Of a stretch of 64,000 nt of DNA, positions 31,351-42,715 are shown in pieces. A program made the position numbers and the translations under genes. The notes beneath the pieces were generated by a model. That model worked only from the letters and a program-made list of their open reading frames with translations. It searched no databases and was not told the DNA's origin. This stretch comes from Agriotes lineatus (lineage: Eukaryota; Arthropoda; Insecta; Coleoptera; Elateridae), in the NCBI GenBank assembly GCA_940337035.1, contig CALNHX010001067.1, forward strand, positions 1-64,000, in the 5' to 3' direction. The stretch's first letter is position 1, and each line of letters begins with the position of its first letter.

Positions 31351-31918
31351 CAGGAAAGCATCTTGATAGGAACTTGGAACGTGAGAGGTCTTAACGAAGA
31401 AGGAGCCCTGAAACAGTTAAACGATGAATGTAAGAAATTTAAATTTGATATTGTAGCAATACAATAAAAAAAAACAACTTGGCAATGAAATACTAGAAGT
31501 AGAAAACTATATATATTTTAATAGTGGAGGAAAGAATATGGTATTTGGAACAGGATTTCTAGTTAGCAAGAATCTGCAAACAGCGATACTGGAGTACAAG
31601 CCTTTAAGCGGCAAAATGTGTTATTTACGGCTGAAAGGAAAATTTCAGAAGATAAGTTTACTCAACATTCATGCACCAACTGAAGAGAAAAGTATAGAAG
31701 AGAAAGAAGAATTCTACAACGAGGTAGACAGAGAATATAACAACATCCCTAGGTATGACATGAAGATAGTTCTTGGTGACATGAATGCAAAAATAGGTAG
31801 AGAAGAAATATATAAGTATGCCTGCTATAGGAAGACACAATAAGCACACAGAAACTAATGAAAACGGACAACTACTGATAGACTTTGCGAAAACAAATGG
31901 CTTGATAGTTATAAGTAC
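31351..31918 (+). pseudogene. RTE-like AP endonuclease, N-part
   Basis: GTWNVRGLNEEGALKQL and FDIVAIQ start the Exo_endo_phos fold, but the expected QET is replaced by CAA-TAA: a stop falls at the catalytic Glu. GTGFLVSKNLQTAILEYKPL, INIHAPTEE and IVLGDMNAKIGREE follow. Frame changes occur near 31830. The frame is interrupted by the MITE and resumes at 32306. Confidence 0.8.
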
Positions 31919-32292
31919 AATGCCTTTATATAGACAGTGGCGACAATGGGGTGTCCTATTTTTGATTGGCTGCCTAGATCACGTGGTTTTAGCCGCCATG
32001 TTTATGCTAAATCACCTGTGATTCGTGTTATACTTTTGGCAGTACTGAAGTGTATTGTCAGTCTATGTCAAATTCCAGGTTAGTAGGTTCGGTTTTGCGT
32101 CAGTTTTGACATAAACTGACGCAAATCTTAACCTGCAAATCTCGAATGTTTTCAGTACTGCCAAACGTAAAACACGTATCACAGTCGACTCTGATCACGG
32201 ATTTAAATAAACACCCGTTAGAAATTTGCATAAATATGGCGGCGGGGGTGTGGCTTAGTTGTATTGTCGCCACTGTCTATATAAAGGCACTG
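31919..32292. mobile_element. 374-bp MITE, almost fully palindromic
   Basis: The ends share TGCCTTTATATAGACAGTGG (27 bp in all, inverted). Arms of over 100 bp can be aligned, including GCCGCCAT.TTTATGC, TGGCAGTACTGAA and CGTCAGTTT. The flanks carry a 13-bp direct repeat TAGTTATAAGTAC (31906-31918 and 32293-32305). It interrupts the endonuclease of the RTE-like LINE; removing it restores VISTYFERK. Confidence 0.85.
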
Positions 32293-32305
32293 TAGTTATA
32301 AGTAC

Positions 32306-33456
32306 GTATTTTGAGAGGAAAAATATCCATAAAGGCACATGAAGATCACCAGATGGCCGCTACGTAAACCAGGTGGATCATGTACTTATAGAAACAGAGG
32401 AAGTAAGAAATATTAATAAAATAAGAAGCTACAGAGGTCCAAATATGGAGTCTGATCACTTTATAGTAGGAGTTAGAATGTGCCCAGTCATACCAACGAA
32501 GAAAAATCAAAGAAATAGGCAAAGAGGAAATAGAGAAGTGACTAGATTGGAAAGAAAAGAGGAAAGAATAAAATATGAAGAAATTCTGACCGAAAAAATA
32601 AGCAATATAAAAGACACGAACAATATAGGTAGAGAGCTTATGCGAAGCTATCAAGAACAATATAAAAGAAAGTGCCAAAAGGTGTGTGGGCAGCTCTAAG
32701 AAAGTACAGAAACAATGGTTTGACGAAGAATGTACAAAAGAAATAGAAAAAAGAAACAAAGCGAGAATAAAAATGATTTCAAGGGAAACAGAAGAAATGA
32801 AACGCGAGTACAAGGAACAGAGGAAGCGTTGTAAACATATATTAAGAGAAAAGAAAAGGAAGTATAATGAAGAAGTAATGAGTAGGCTTGAAGACAACTT
32901 TAAAAATAAGGAGGTTAGATCATTATACAGCGGTATAAGAAAAGAAAACCAAGGATACCAGCCCATTTCAATTTTCTACAAAAATAAAAATGGCAATTTA
33001 ATAGCAGAGGAAGAAAAGGTGTTAAAAAGATGGGAATATTTTGAGGAGTTTTTAAATGGAGATAATGTGGAGATAGAGGAAGAAGACCACAGAAATGAGG
33101 ACAAAGATGAACTACCCACTACTCTAGAGATTAGAGAAATCGTGAGAAACCTTAAACAAAATAAGAGCCCGGGAAGTGACATGATTACGGCAGAAATGTT
33201 TAAGTTTGGAGGTAATGAACTAATGCAGAAAACTCAAGAGCCAATAAAACAAATTTGGTCAGAAGAAAAGATGCCTCGAGAATGGACAGAAGCAATACTA
33301 TGCCCTATTTATAAAAAAGGCAACAAACATGGATGGATGAGGTAATAGGCGAAGACCAATGTGGTTTCAGAGCAGGAAGAGGGGTGGTTGATCAAATATT
33401 TATACTGAAAGAAATCCAGGCAGAAAGCTACGAACACCAGAAAGAAACCAATATAT
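32306..33456 (+). pseudogene. RTE-like endonuclease end and RT N-part
   Basis: The intact endonuclease motif SDHFIVGV is at about 32450. A linker follows (WFDEECTKEIEKRNKARIKM), then RT fingers TTLEIREIVRNLKQNKSPGS, MPREWTEAILCPIYKKGN and, after a deletion near 33335, DQCGFRAGRGVVDQIFIL. A frame change falls near 32690. Stops at 33343 and the loss of the NYRGISLL block show decay. Confidence 0.8.
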
Positions 33457-33841
33457 TATAAAGTACATTTTTTTTTTATAATAATTTTCAAGGTCAACTT
33501 TCTAGGGGATAAGTTGCATTCCTGCAGGGTCCCTAGTTTTAATAATGTTGGTACATAGATTTTTAGTTCTTTTCTTCCACTAAAAAAATTATTGCCATTT
33601 TGACAGATATGTCATAATTTAATATCGCTTGCTTCATTTTTGCATTTAAAATATAGAAATATGGTTTTCTTTTTCATCCGATTTTATTGATGATGATGAT
33701 GATTTCATGTTAAAAAAAGAAATTTGTCAAGAGTTCAAATTAAGAAACTTTGACACAACCATAATTTTGAAAAAGTTCTACCAACACGAGGTATACAAAT
33801 TTACTAGCGTTTTAATCACATATCTACCAACATTTAACACT
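33457..33841. repeat. Unassigned insert in RTE-like RT
   Basis: The RT frame stops at ..QKETNI and resumes with FRQAYDKIVRSELYK. The ~385 bp between are AT-rich, begin with a T-run and include (GAT)n at 33690-33703. No terminal repeats could be defined. Confidence 0.5.
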
Positions 33842-34015
33842 TCAGACAAGCATATGACAAGATAGTAAGATCTGAACTGTACAAGGCACTATTAGAACTA
33901 GAGATCAGTAAAAAGCTAGTAAAGTATATAAAAATGACTCTCACGCAAACAGAAGACAGAGTAAGAGTAAAGGGGAGAACATCAAATAATTTTGAGGTTA
34001 AAATAGGATTACCAG
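33842..34015 (+). pseudogene. RTE-like RT palm fragment
   Basis: FRQAYDKIVRSELYKALLEL carries the first catalytic Asp of the RT palm, followed by KKLVKYIKMTLTQTEDRVRV and IGLPV. The QGxxLSP and FADD blocks are missing. The junction to BEL/Pao sequence is at about 34016-34020. Confidence 0.75.
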
Positions 34016-34067
34016 TAACTGTTTTCGAAGATATTGAAAAGCAATTAAGTAAATTTTGGGGGATCTA
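34016..34067 (+). pseudogene. BEL/Pao relic, left piece
   Basis: VFEDIEKQLSKFWGI reads as the protease-RT linker typical of BEL/Pao (..LxxFWExE). It continues in frame across the LOA-like LINE to 39759 (NIVHIAHSSLSQEEIDSERH). The last 8 bases (GGGATCTA) are the LINE target duplication. Confidence 0.55.
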
Positions 34068-34151
34068 GTAGTAGTAGTAGTAGTTGTGGGGAGACCGAAG
34101 TCTAGCAAGTAGGCCACCATAGGCCCTTTTTGCCAACCCCATGCCATCCCC

Positions 34152-37100
34152 TCAACCGCCTTCATTATCGTCCTCTTCGATGGGCTCTTCTCCCTGCTTA
34201 AACCTTCTTGATTTTCTAATGAAGATCAGAATTTCGGCCCAGGATAGGGAGTTCAACTCTTCCATTCGAAGCGTAGGTGCTCCAAAGGTTCTATACCTCA
34301 GTCGCTGGTACGCTTCACATTCTCCCAAGTAGTGAAAGGACGTTTCCTCGTCCCTCCCACATCTTGGGCAAATGGGATCTTCCTCTACTCCTATCAGTGT
34401 TAGGTGTCTCTTTAGTTTACAGTGGCCTGTCAAGATCCCTATCAAAAGATTTGTGGTTCTTCGGCTCCTTCCCATTAGCCAGACCGATTTCTTTGAATCA
34501 AATCCCGCTATGTGGTACTTTGCCTGACGACAGCCCCTGCATCCTTTCCACTTTTCCTCGCTGGTCTTGTAGGCCCACCCGGTTAGGGCTGCTGAGACCT
34601 GCTGCCTTGTTATACCCAAAAAAGGTTCCGGTCCAAAACAAGTTTCCCCGGCTCCGAGTTTGGCTAGTTCGTCCGCCTTCTCGTTGCCTTGGACCCCCGT
34701 GTGTCCCGGGACCCAGATGAGCTCGACGTCCTTTTCCCTTGCCAATTCGGCTAAAGCATCTCCACATTCCTGGACAAGAGCTGATCTTGTCCTGGCCGAG
34801 AAGATTGCTTTTAGTGCGGCTTGGCTATCGGAGCAGATATAAATTTTTTGCTCTGGGGATATCCTGACCTCGTTCCTTGTTGCCACCGATAGGATGGCAT
34901 AAACTTCTGCTTGGAATACCGTGGTGAATCTTCCTAAAGCATAGCTTTCTTGCACCCCCCGGCCTTCCATATAAATGCCTGCTCTAGAGGATTGCCTTTC
35001 CGCCACTCGAGAACCATCCGTGTAGCATATCAAGGCATTCGACTGGAGCTTAACCCTTTTTTGCTCCCACTGTTCCCTTGTTGGGATAGTGAGAGAGAAA
35101 CCTTTTTCTAACCTTAGCCAGTCCTCTGCTTCGGTTACCCTGTAGGCTGATAGAGGTATTTCTCTAGCAGCCATGTCGGCGATCCTAGCATGGCCCGTGC
35201 GAACTCCCTGGTCATTCCATAGCCCCATATCCCGCATTCTGAGGTGGGTAGCCATGGCCTCTCTCTTTATCCAAGTGTCGAGGCCCGGGAGTCCCAGTAT
35301 TACCTCCAGTGCGGCTGTTGGGGTTGTCCTCATTGCCCCTGTAATTCCGAGACAGGCTAGTCGTTGGACCTTTGCCAATCTTACGGAAATACTGGGGCGC
35401 TCTACACTAGGCCACCAGACCACTGAGCCGTACTGAACTCTTGGCCTTACTACCAATGTGTAGAGCCAGTGCAGAATCTTGGGGTTTATCCCCCAGTTCC
35501 TGCCTATAACTCTGCGCTACTGCCATAAGGTCGTTGTCGACTTCTTCACCGTCCTGTCGACATGCGACCTCCAACTTAATTTGCTGTCGAGGATTACCCC
35601 CAGGTACTTGACCTCTTGCACTAATGCAAGTGGCCTTCCGTACATAATGGGTATCCTCAGACCCTGAAGTTTTCGTCTTTTTGTGAAGAGAATGATCTCA
35701 GTCTTTAGTGGGTTTACCGACAGACCTTTCTCTTCACACCATCTTTCAATAATCCTGCAAGCTACCTGCATTCTATCGCAAACGACGTTTAGAAACCTGC
35801 CAGTAACAAGTACCAGTCCATCGTCTGCGTATGCTTGTGCATAGAAGCCCTCTTCCGTTAGGCATCCCAGTAGACCGTCCATTATAAGACACCACAGGTG
35901 AGGTGAGAGGCAACTGCCTTGCGGGCAACCTCCCGTCACCCTGGCCCTCACTAAACAGTCCCCTAGGTTTGCCGTCACGGTTCTTTGCTCCAGCGCTGTT
36001 CTCACCCAACTGACCAGAACGGGAGGGGTTTCCCTGGCCTGTAAGGCTTGACATATTGTAGCCGTTCTTACCTTGTCAAATGCGCCTTCAATGTCAAAAA
36101 GTACTGCAAGGGCCACTTCCTTATAGTGTAGTGCCCTTTCGACCTTGTGCACGACAGCGTGGAGTGCAGTTTCGGTCGATCTTCCACGTCTGTATGCGTG
36201 CTGATTCCTGTGGAATGGGTGTGTTCTTATTACCCTTTCCGTTAGATGCCTATCAATGATCCTTTCCAAGGTCTTTAAAAGAAAGGATGTAAGACTGATG
36301 GGCCTAAATGATTTGGCAGTTGTGTAGTCCTCCCTTCCCGTCTTGGGAATAAAGACCACTCTGGCTGCCTTCCACTGTTCTGGGACCCATCCCATTGCTA
36401 CGCTGGCCCTATATACCCTTACTATATGTGGAAGAAGGATATCCAGGCCTTTCTGAAGCAATGCTGGGAAGATCCCATCTGGCCCCGGCGACTTAAAGGG
36501 ATCAAACTCCTGTACTGCCCATGTGACTGCACCTTCCGTTATAATTCCCTCAGCGAACTGCCAGTTCTCTCTAGGAACTGGTTCCTGTTCCGCTATGGGT
36601 GCTAACTGGATGGCGCTGTCTCCTGGAAAGTGGACTTCCAGGAGATGTTGTAACGACCCCTCTCTGGATGTTGTCCACATCCCATCGGCCTTTTTTAGCG
36701 CTCCTACTGTTTGACTAGTTTCGCGGCTTAAGATTTTCATGAGTCTAGCAGAGTCTGATACTGAGTTTAACTCTGCACAGTATTTCTGCCAGCTAGATCT
36801 TTTGCTGCGCCTTAACTCATTTTTAAACCTATTCCTGGCCGTTTTGAAAGTGTCCCATGAGGCCTGTGTCCCTTCTCTGATAGCTCGATTAAAGATTCGC
36901 CTGGATTCCTTGAGCAGATCGGCTAGAGTGCCGGTTCACCATGGTACCCTACGAACTCGAGCCTCCCTGAGAGGACAAGCCTCCTCATAAGCTGAGACAA
37001 TTTTACTTGCCAGTTGCTCTACGTCTTTACTTAATTGTTCTTTTGTGCATATACCTTCCTCTGGTTGGCCTCCTTAGCGAACGAGACTGGAACGATAGCT

Positions 37101-37829
37101 TTCCCAGTCTGTTGCCCTGGGGTTCCGGTAGGGAATTTCCAGAGGCTTGTCGGAATTCATTTCCATTCTGATCATACGATGATCAGATGTCACGATATCC
37201 GACGTCACTTTCCAGTTTTCAATATTGATTGAAAAACACCTAGAGGCCACTGTAATGTCAATTACCTCCTTTCGGATGCTATTGACAAAAGTGGGCTCTG
37301 TACCTTTGTTCATTATCTCAAGATCCGTGGACGCCAAATATTCTAGTAGGGTTTCGCCCCGAGGGTTAATGTCTGAGCTCCCCCACACCGAATGATGTGC
37401 ATTGGCGTCACATCCGACAATTACCGGAAGACCTTTATCTCTCGCATACGATATTAAGCGTTCGAATTCCTCCGTAGGTATACGCGCGTCATCCGAGGGA
37501 AAATAGGCGCTTCCTACTACTACCTTATGGTTTCTACCACCTACCTGATACTCCAGAACCGCTGCAGTGAGGTCCTTGGTTCCCAGCTGCGGTAGTGGTA
37601 CCATGCTGAGATCCCTGGACACCATGATACAGGTCCTGGGTCGATCGTTTACTTCCTCGCCAACCACTACATCGTAGTTGGCCATCCTCAGTCCCCTGAC
37701 CTTATTCCTGTAAACATACGGTTCTTGAATGAGGACTATTTCTCTCCTGCCAGTTAGGGCGCTCATTAGCTCTGCCGTAGCACCCCTACTGTGCTGAAGA
37801 TTGATCTGACTTACCCGCAGTAAATCCAT
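34152..37829 (-). pseudogene. LOA-like LINE ORF2 with three in-frame stops
   Basis: One continuous frame of about 1226 codons, interrupted only by TAA (37076-37074), TGA (36938-36936) and TAG (35519-35517); no frameshift is seen. Domains in order: AP endonuclease (1-240: IQEPYVY, VGCDANAHHSVWGS, TSDHRMI), RT (~430-700: LTSFLLKTLERIIDRHL, VLFDIEGAFDKV, GGCPQGSCLSP, YADDGLVLV), RNase H (~930-1060: CYTDGSR, AEVYAIL, SDSQAAL, GNEKADEL), and a CCHC finger (CPRCGRDEETSFHYLGEC). All catalytic residues I can check are present. Activity would need the three stops to be read through, so it is scored as a pseudogene. Confidence 0.9.
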
Positions 37830-37864
37830 TATGGGGAGTTAATGGTGCGGAGGCTGTGGTTCTT

Positions 37865-39187
37865 TCAGTTGTCCTTCTTGGCCTGCTTTGACACGCCGGC
37901 CTCAGAAGAGTCCTGGCGGACTGCTCCACTCCACGTCGGCACCCTTCGCACTGCGAGAGTAACCAACTGGTAGTAGAGCTGCCACCCAGACTCCTCCAGA
38001 GTTCGGACAGTATCTCCGCTGACCATGAAGGTCAAGAACCACCCTCCTGGTCCTCCTGTCGTCTGAACATGCCTCCATTGCTCCACTCTTAGTGAGCGGT
38101 TCTGCATGGAAAGCATCTGCCTCAGCTTTTCCAGGTCAACCTCCTCTTGGCTTCTGAGCCAGAAACCCACCTTCTCTGGCCATGGTGCTTCCGATGCCCT
38201 TGTTGGGGCAAAGGTGACTCCCTCGGCACTGAGAGGTGTCCAGCCCTCCAGCCATCTTGCTGAGGTGTCGTCCTGGGCAGTGACTAAGAACCAGCCTGGT
38301 TCCACTAGTCCTGAGTTCCTAAACCGGAGTTCTGGCCCCTGGGGACCCCCTTCGGGGCCTGCCATGGCACTGAACATCTCGGCAACTATGTTCGCTCTAA
38401 TTGCCTCAGCTTCCTTTGGGAGAACTTGGCCGTCTGGTCGGTCAGACCTGATTACAACCTGGTTCTCCCTATTAGGCGGCTTCGGCTCCGTTGCTCGCTG
38501 GGACTTAGCCGTGGTTTTTCTCAAAGGATGAGAAGCTTTGGCTTTCCCTGCTTGCTTCGGTAAGCTTTTTGGCCTTTTTTTCACTGCCTCTGGAGGAGTG
38601 TCATCACTCCTCGGTCTCTTAATGGTCGGTCGGGTACCTGAAGGACCTGGTTGGCCTTTCGTTACCCTGACTCGTCCCATGGAGTGCGTGATGAGCTCTA
38701 TGGGTTTGCGTGCAGCAGCCCCTTTTGCTCTCCTCGCCTCCGAACCTCTTATTTTTCCCGAGGGCTGTCTCTGCAGCTTACATGGGCCCCTAGGTTGCTG
38801 GCCCTGGCCACTCTTTGGAGAGTCGCCTGGACTTGCTTCCCTAGGACCCTTGTCAGCCACTTCCTGGGAGGAGTGTTCTGCCTGGCTTGCCTGGGCCGAT
38901 GGACCCTGGCCTTCCCGCAGTTCCCTTCGTTTTGCCCTCTCTTCTCGCCTCTTAAGCGTTCTGCTCTTACGCTTATTTTCCTTTCGCTTCTCTTTGCGAC
39001 GGGCCTCCCTAGCTGCTTTATCCATGGGGGAAACGCTAGTCTCCCCCTCGGATTCGCTGCCTGATGACCCGAGAAGCAGTTCCTCTTTCTCCGAATTTAT
39101 TTCGGAGCCTTCCTCTTTTACTTTTTTGGAGCTAGGGTGCTCCGTGTTTTGTGGCACGTTTGATTCGAATTCCATTTCTTGTTCCAT
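37865..39187 (-). CDS. LOA-like LINE ORF1 (DUF4780-type)
   Basis: An intact 440-residue frame. The N-terminal half is highly charged and disordered-looking (REARRKEKRKENKRKSR, RREERAKRRELREGQGP), probably nuclear-localising and nucleic-acid binding. The C-terminal half (residues ~270-425: EMFSAMAGPEGG, GLVEPGWFLVTAQDDTSARW, WPEKVGFWLRSQEEVDL, GWFLTFMVSG) matches the DUF4780 region I know from insect LINE ORF1 proteins, thought to be RRM-like. There are no CCHC knuckles, unlike the CR1-like ORF1s here. The start at 39187 is the first Met after a stop-containing leader. Confidence 0.85.
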   Translation of the reverse strand: MEQEMEFESNVPQNTEHPSSKKVKEEGSEINSEKEELLLGSSGSESEGETSVSPMDKAAREARRKEKRKENKRKSRTLKRREERAKRRELREGQGPSAQASQAEHSSQEVADKGPREASPGDSPKSGQGQQPRGPCKLQRQPSGKIRGSEARRAKGAAARKPIELITHSMGRVRVTKGQPGPSGTRPTIKRPRSDDTPPEAVKKRPKSLPKQAGKAKASHPLRKTTAKSQRATEPKPPNRENQVVIRSDRPDGQVLPKEAEAIRANIVAEMFSAMAGPEGGPQGPELRFRNSGLVEPGWFLVTAQDDTSARWLEGWTPLSAEGVTFAPTRASEAPWPEKVGFWLRSQEEVDLEKLRQMLSMQNRSLRVEQWRHVQTTGGPGGWFLTFMVSGDTVRTLEESGWQLYYQLVTLAVRRVPTWSGAVRQDSSEAGVSKQAKKDN

Positions 39188-39758
39188 TTCATACTGTTTT
39201 TAAGGGGGGTGTGTATTTTGTTTCTGTTTGTGCTTGTTCTGTGTTAGTGTATGTGAAGTGTTATGAGTGATTGCTTTGGGGTTGGGGTCCTCCGTGTACC
39301 AGTTTCCGCGAAATATCATGGCAGAGCTGGTCCCGATTAGGAGGTCTGGGCCGCCGCTGACGAAGCCCCCCGAGATACGCAGCAGGGCCCTATTCCAGGC
39401 ACCACCTGACACTACTACATACCACGGGATTTTTCGACGGTTGAAAGGGCAGCCCCCTACACTGGTTAGGAAAGGGTGGGCCCCTATACTACCCGTCGGC
39501 CCAGGTGTGCCATACCTGGTTTCTAAGCCAGCTACCACTGCCAGATCAACCCAACCAGGGCCCCACCTCGATACTTCTTGAAAAACGGAGATACCGGTCT
39601 TCCCTGCCCCCGTGTACATGTTATGTAGATGTGTTTATTGGGTGTATGTGTAAATGTGTGTGCTGTCCTTTTAAGTCGCCTCTTACGCCAGGCAGGACAT
39701 ATCGTGGGATTATTCTACGGGTCTAAGCCCGACGCCGGACCCCACACGGCGGGATCTA

Positions 39759-40954
39759 ACATTGTACACATTGCACACAGTTCATTGTCACAAGAAGAAA
39801 TTGATTCTGAAAGGCATTTTGTCCAAAATACGACTAGACACGAGTCAGATAACGATGAGGGTTATTTTTTGCCCCCATCATGCCGTTCTCAAGAAGTCCA
39901 GTTTAACAACACGTTTTAGAGTACGATGGATCTTGTAAGTCCTCCTCTAGAAACTCTTTGAACGATATATTAATGGTAGGTCCGAGTATTCAACAAGATC
40001 TCTTCTCCATAATCATCAGATTTCGAAAACACAATTATGTAATTTCAGCAGATATTACTAAAATGTATCGGCAAATTAAAATTCACAATGACGACCAACA
40101 TTTTCAAAAAATTACGTGGAGGAACAGCCGCAGATCTGCCCATTCAAATTATTCACCGTCACATACGGTACAGCATTAGCTCCATTGCTGGCCACTAGGT
40201 GTCAAAGGAACTGACAATAACAGAAGCAAATAATTTCCCGGAGGCTTACAATGCGATACTTACAGATTTTTAAGTAGACGATTGTCTTTCTGTGGGAAAA
40301 ACCATAACTGAAGTAGTACGGTCGTGGTAAAATAAATCTGGAACATTTTCTTTAAAATGTAATTTGAGTTACAAATTGAACAATTTCTCCATGTATTTCT
40401 TGCTATTATGATAAGGCACATATTTCATTTACTTGTCAAAGTTTAAAAGCCATTATATTTTTCCAAGAAATCCATGGATATATTATTAAATGTTTAACCA
40501 AACCTATATTTAGAAGAAAATTGTCCCAGATTTATTTGAACACGACTGTACATCTACGTGATCAATTAGTTAGGTTTTTAAATGCTGAAGATTTCCAACT
40601 GTCAAAATGGGCTTCCAGCGATTCACGAGCTCTTATTGGGATAGAAAATGTAAGTAAAACATCTGTAATTAACATTGATGAAGATTGTCAATCCAAAACA
40701 TTAAGTTTAGAATGGAAACGCTACTTTAGAATATTCATTAAATTCTAAACAAATTTAAAGCAGAATCAGGAAACGGGTAATATTATCCACGATTTCTCAG
40801 ATATTTGACCACTTGAATTAATTGAGCCGGTCACAATAAGAGCAAAAATCACTCTACAAAGATTATGAGAACTCATAATTGATTGAGACGATTCTATTCC
40901 TACAGAATGACATACCAAATGGAATTATTTCTATGACAAGTTAAACCTAATTAA
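39759..40954 (+). pseudogene. BEL/Pao relic, reverse transcriptase part
   Basis: SLSQEEIDSERHFVQ, then (frame changes) GYFLPPHHAVLKKSSLTT, NSLNDILMVGPSIQQDLFSI, YVISADITKMYRQIKIH, APLLATRC and the palm ..DF-stop-VDDCLSVGK. The Tyr of YVDD has become TAA (40271-40273). Later blocks are VRFLNAEDFQLSKWAS, TLSLEWK, ILSTISQIFDPLELIEPV and AKITLQRL. All are characteristic of the Pao RT/RNase H region. 40330-40500 is unrecognised. The relic is cut by LINE copy B at 40955. Confidence 0.85.
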
Positions 40955-41039
40955 TATAATATAATAATAATCTTTATTTAGTTATAAACTATTTTAAGAT
41001 TTACAATTGTTTACATATTTACTTAACTAATAATTTTTC

Positions 41040-42449
41040 TTAACATAATCGCTTAGTTTCTTTTAAACTCATAGATATTTTTAGTTCCTTTAACTTTAAT
41101 TGGAAGGTTATTATACATTTTGAAGCCTTTATAGAAGAAACAATTTTGGGGACTGCTTTTTGTAAGTTTAGGTAATCTAACATTCTGCCTATTTTTAGTA
41201 TTATAATTATGAATATCACAACCATGAACTAAGTTTTGGGTCATATATTCTGGTAACAGGTTATTGACAGCTTTAAAAACGAACAACAAAGAATTGAAAT
41301 AAATACGTTGCTTTATACTTAACCATTGCAAACAATCTAGCATCGCAGAAATTCTTGTATATTTCGAATAGCATAAACATAATATAATACGCATTACTCT
41401 GTTCTGCTGTTTTTGCATTCTAGCCAATTCTTGTTCTTGACATAAAAGTAATATACTAGAACAGAAATCTAAATTGTTTTGTAAATCATATTTTTAGACT
41501 GTACACTTTGCTTGTTAGTAATTCTACTGAATAAGTCTATTTTATATTAAATTTTTAATATCATAATCTACGTGTGCTTTGAAGTTTAATTTAAAATCTA
41601 TAATTACTCCTAGATATATAACTGGAGATACCTTTTCTATTTCTAAGATTTCAATTTTAATTTTATTAACCGATTCTACCTGACAAAATTCTTGCTTTCG
41701 TTTTAGCGATATTCAAATTTAGTTTACTACCTTTTAAACACTTAGAAATAATTTCTAAATCTATATTCATTTTATTAACAGCACTTCTAACATCTTCGCC
41801 AGTAACTGTCACTAATGTATCATCTGCAAACAGATTTATGGTGCAATGTTTTAGATCAATTCCAAAATATTTATATACAAAATAAACAATAATGGACCGA
41901 AGACAGAGCCTTGGAGTACACCGAAGTTGTTTTCCATGTAGCTTGACTGGCACTGATTGAAGCATGTAGTCGATGAGTGAGATAACTTTGAAGCCACATA
42001 TTTTCGTTAGCACGTATTCCATATTTATGTAGTTTATTCACTAACCGCTGCCTGTCGATAGTCTCAAATGCAAGTTTATATTCTAGAAAAATAATAACTA
42101 TACTTTTATTTAATTCAAAGACCCTTTTCTAATTCACGAGTACCAAGTTTAACGCCGTTTCACACGAATATTTTGTTCAGAATCCTGATTGGTTTTTACT
42201 TATAATGTCATGCTCATCTAAAAATATTTGGAGTTAATCTTTCACAATAAGTTCGATAATTTGCTCGTATAGCAGTAACACATTTATTGGTCGAAATTCT
42301 TCGCACTTAATTTAACTTTAGGTACTTGAACCACTCTAGATATTTTCCATGATTCTGGAAAGCATTCTGTTTCGAGAGACTGATTTATTAATTTTATCTT
42401 CATCCGTGTTGTTATAGCGTCTTAACCAAATTAATTTTAGTATCGTTAA
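41040..42449 (-). pseudogene. LINE copy B reverse transcriptase, C-part
   Basis: RT palm LFADDTLVTVTGEDVRSAVN, then GSKLNLNIAKTKARILSG, and after breaks KQQNRVMRIILCLCYSKYTR, CLQWLSIKQRIYF and YNTKNRQNVRLPKL. The last blocks are the usual CR1-like C-terminus. 41440-41660 carries only shifted traces. Confidence 0.7.
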
Positions 42450-42715
42450 GAGCTTCATTACCGCACTGAGTGCGGTAATGGATATTGCCGCACTCAGTGC
42501 GGTAATAGACAGATATTACCGCACTCAGTGCGGTAATGAATATTACCGCACTCTTTTCATACAGTGAACCAGAGTTTATTGATGAAGATAAAATATTGAA
42601 CAAAACACGTTTGCTTATGGCACACAACGAAACTCGTTTGATTGCCGCAAAACTCGGCTCACCGCCTCGTTTTGGCAATCAAACTCGTTTCGTTAAGATG
42701 TTCATAACCAAACTT
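42450..42715. mobile_element. 266-bp element with palindrome array
   Basis: A 10-bp duplication GTATCGTTAA (42440-42449 and 42716-42725) brackets the insert; removing it restores IDINDTKINLVKT of LINE copy B. The left half holds an array of the 23-bp palindrome ATTACCGCACTSAGTGCGGT+AAT (see findings). The right half holds an imperfect inverted pair around AACGAAACTCGTTTGATTGCC. The duplication length fits Mutator-like elements, but no transposase or good terminal repeats are visible. Confidence 0.75.

Larger units (their letters stand above)
30330..34020 (+). mobile_element. RTE-like LINE, interrupted and 3' truncated
   Basis: ORF1 is coiled-coil rich and is followed by an AP endonuclease of the type often annotated as craniofacial-development-protein-2-like, then RT. 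Motifs include GTWNVRGL, LGDMNAK, SDHFIVGV, NKSPGSDMITAEM and CGFRAGRG. The copy is split by a MITE (31919-32292) and by an unassigned insert (33457-33841). It is lost within the RT palm at about 34015, where BEL/Pao sequence begins. Confidence 0.75.
34068..39750 (-). mobile_element. Near-intact LOA-like LINE with RNase H
   Basis: A complete non-LTR element on the - strand: 5' UTR (39750-39188), ORF1, a 35-nt spacer, ORF2 (endonuclease, RT, RNase H, zinc finger), a short 3' UTR and an (ACT)n tail (34068-34085). An exact 8-bp duplication GGGATCTA flanks it (34060-34067 and 39751-39758). It is clearly GC-richer than its surroundings and has only three stop codons in 3.7 kb of ORF2, so it is the youngest large insertion here. 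The clade (LOA/I superfamily) is inferred from the RNase H and domain order. Confidence 0.92.

Noticed and set aside
32346..32966. 206-codon - strand frame rich in Phe/Leu/Ser that looks like a membrane protein
   Set aside because: It is the complement of the Lys/Glu-rich RTE-like ORF, which produces such apparent hydrophobic frames.
34141..39203. Several long + strand open frames (for example 38538-39203, 34277-34720)
   Set aside because: They are shadows of the GC-rich - strand LINE ORFs and have no family motifs.
42463..42557. Rho-independent-type terminators
   Set aside because: The hairpins are repeated within an inserted element in a eukaryote and are not followed by T-runs.
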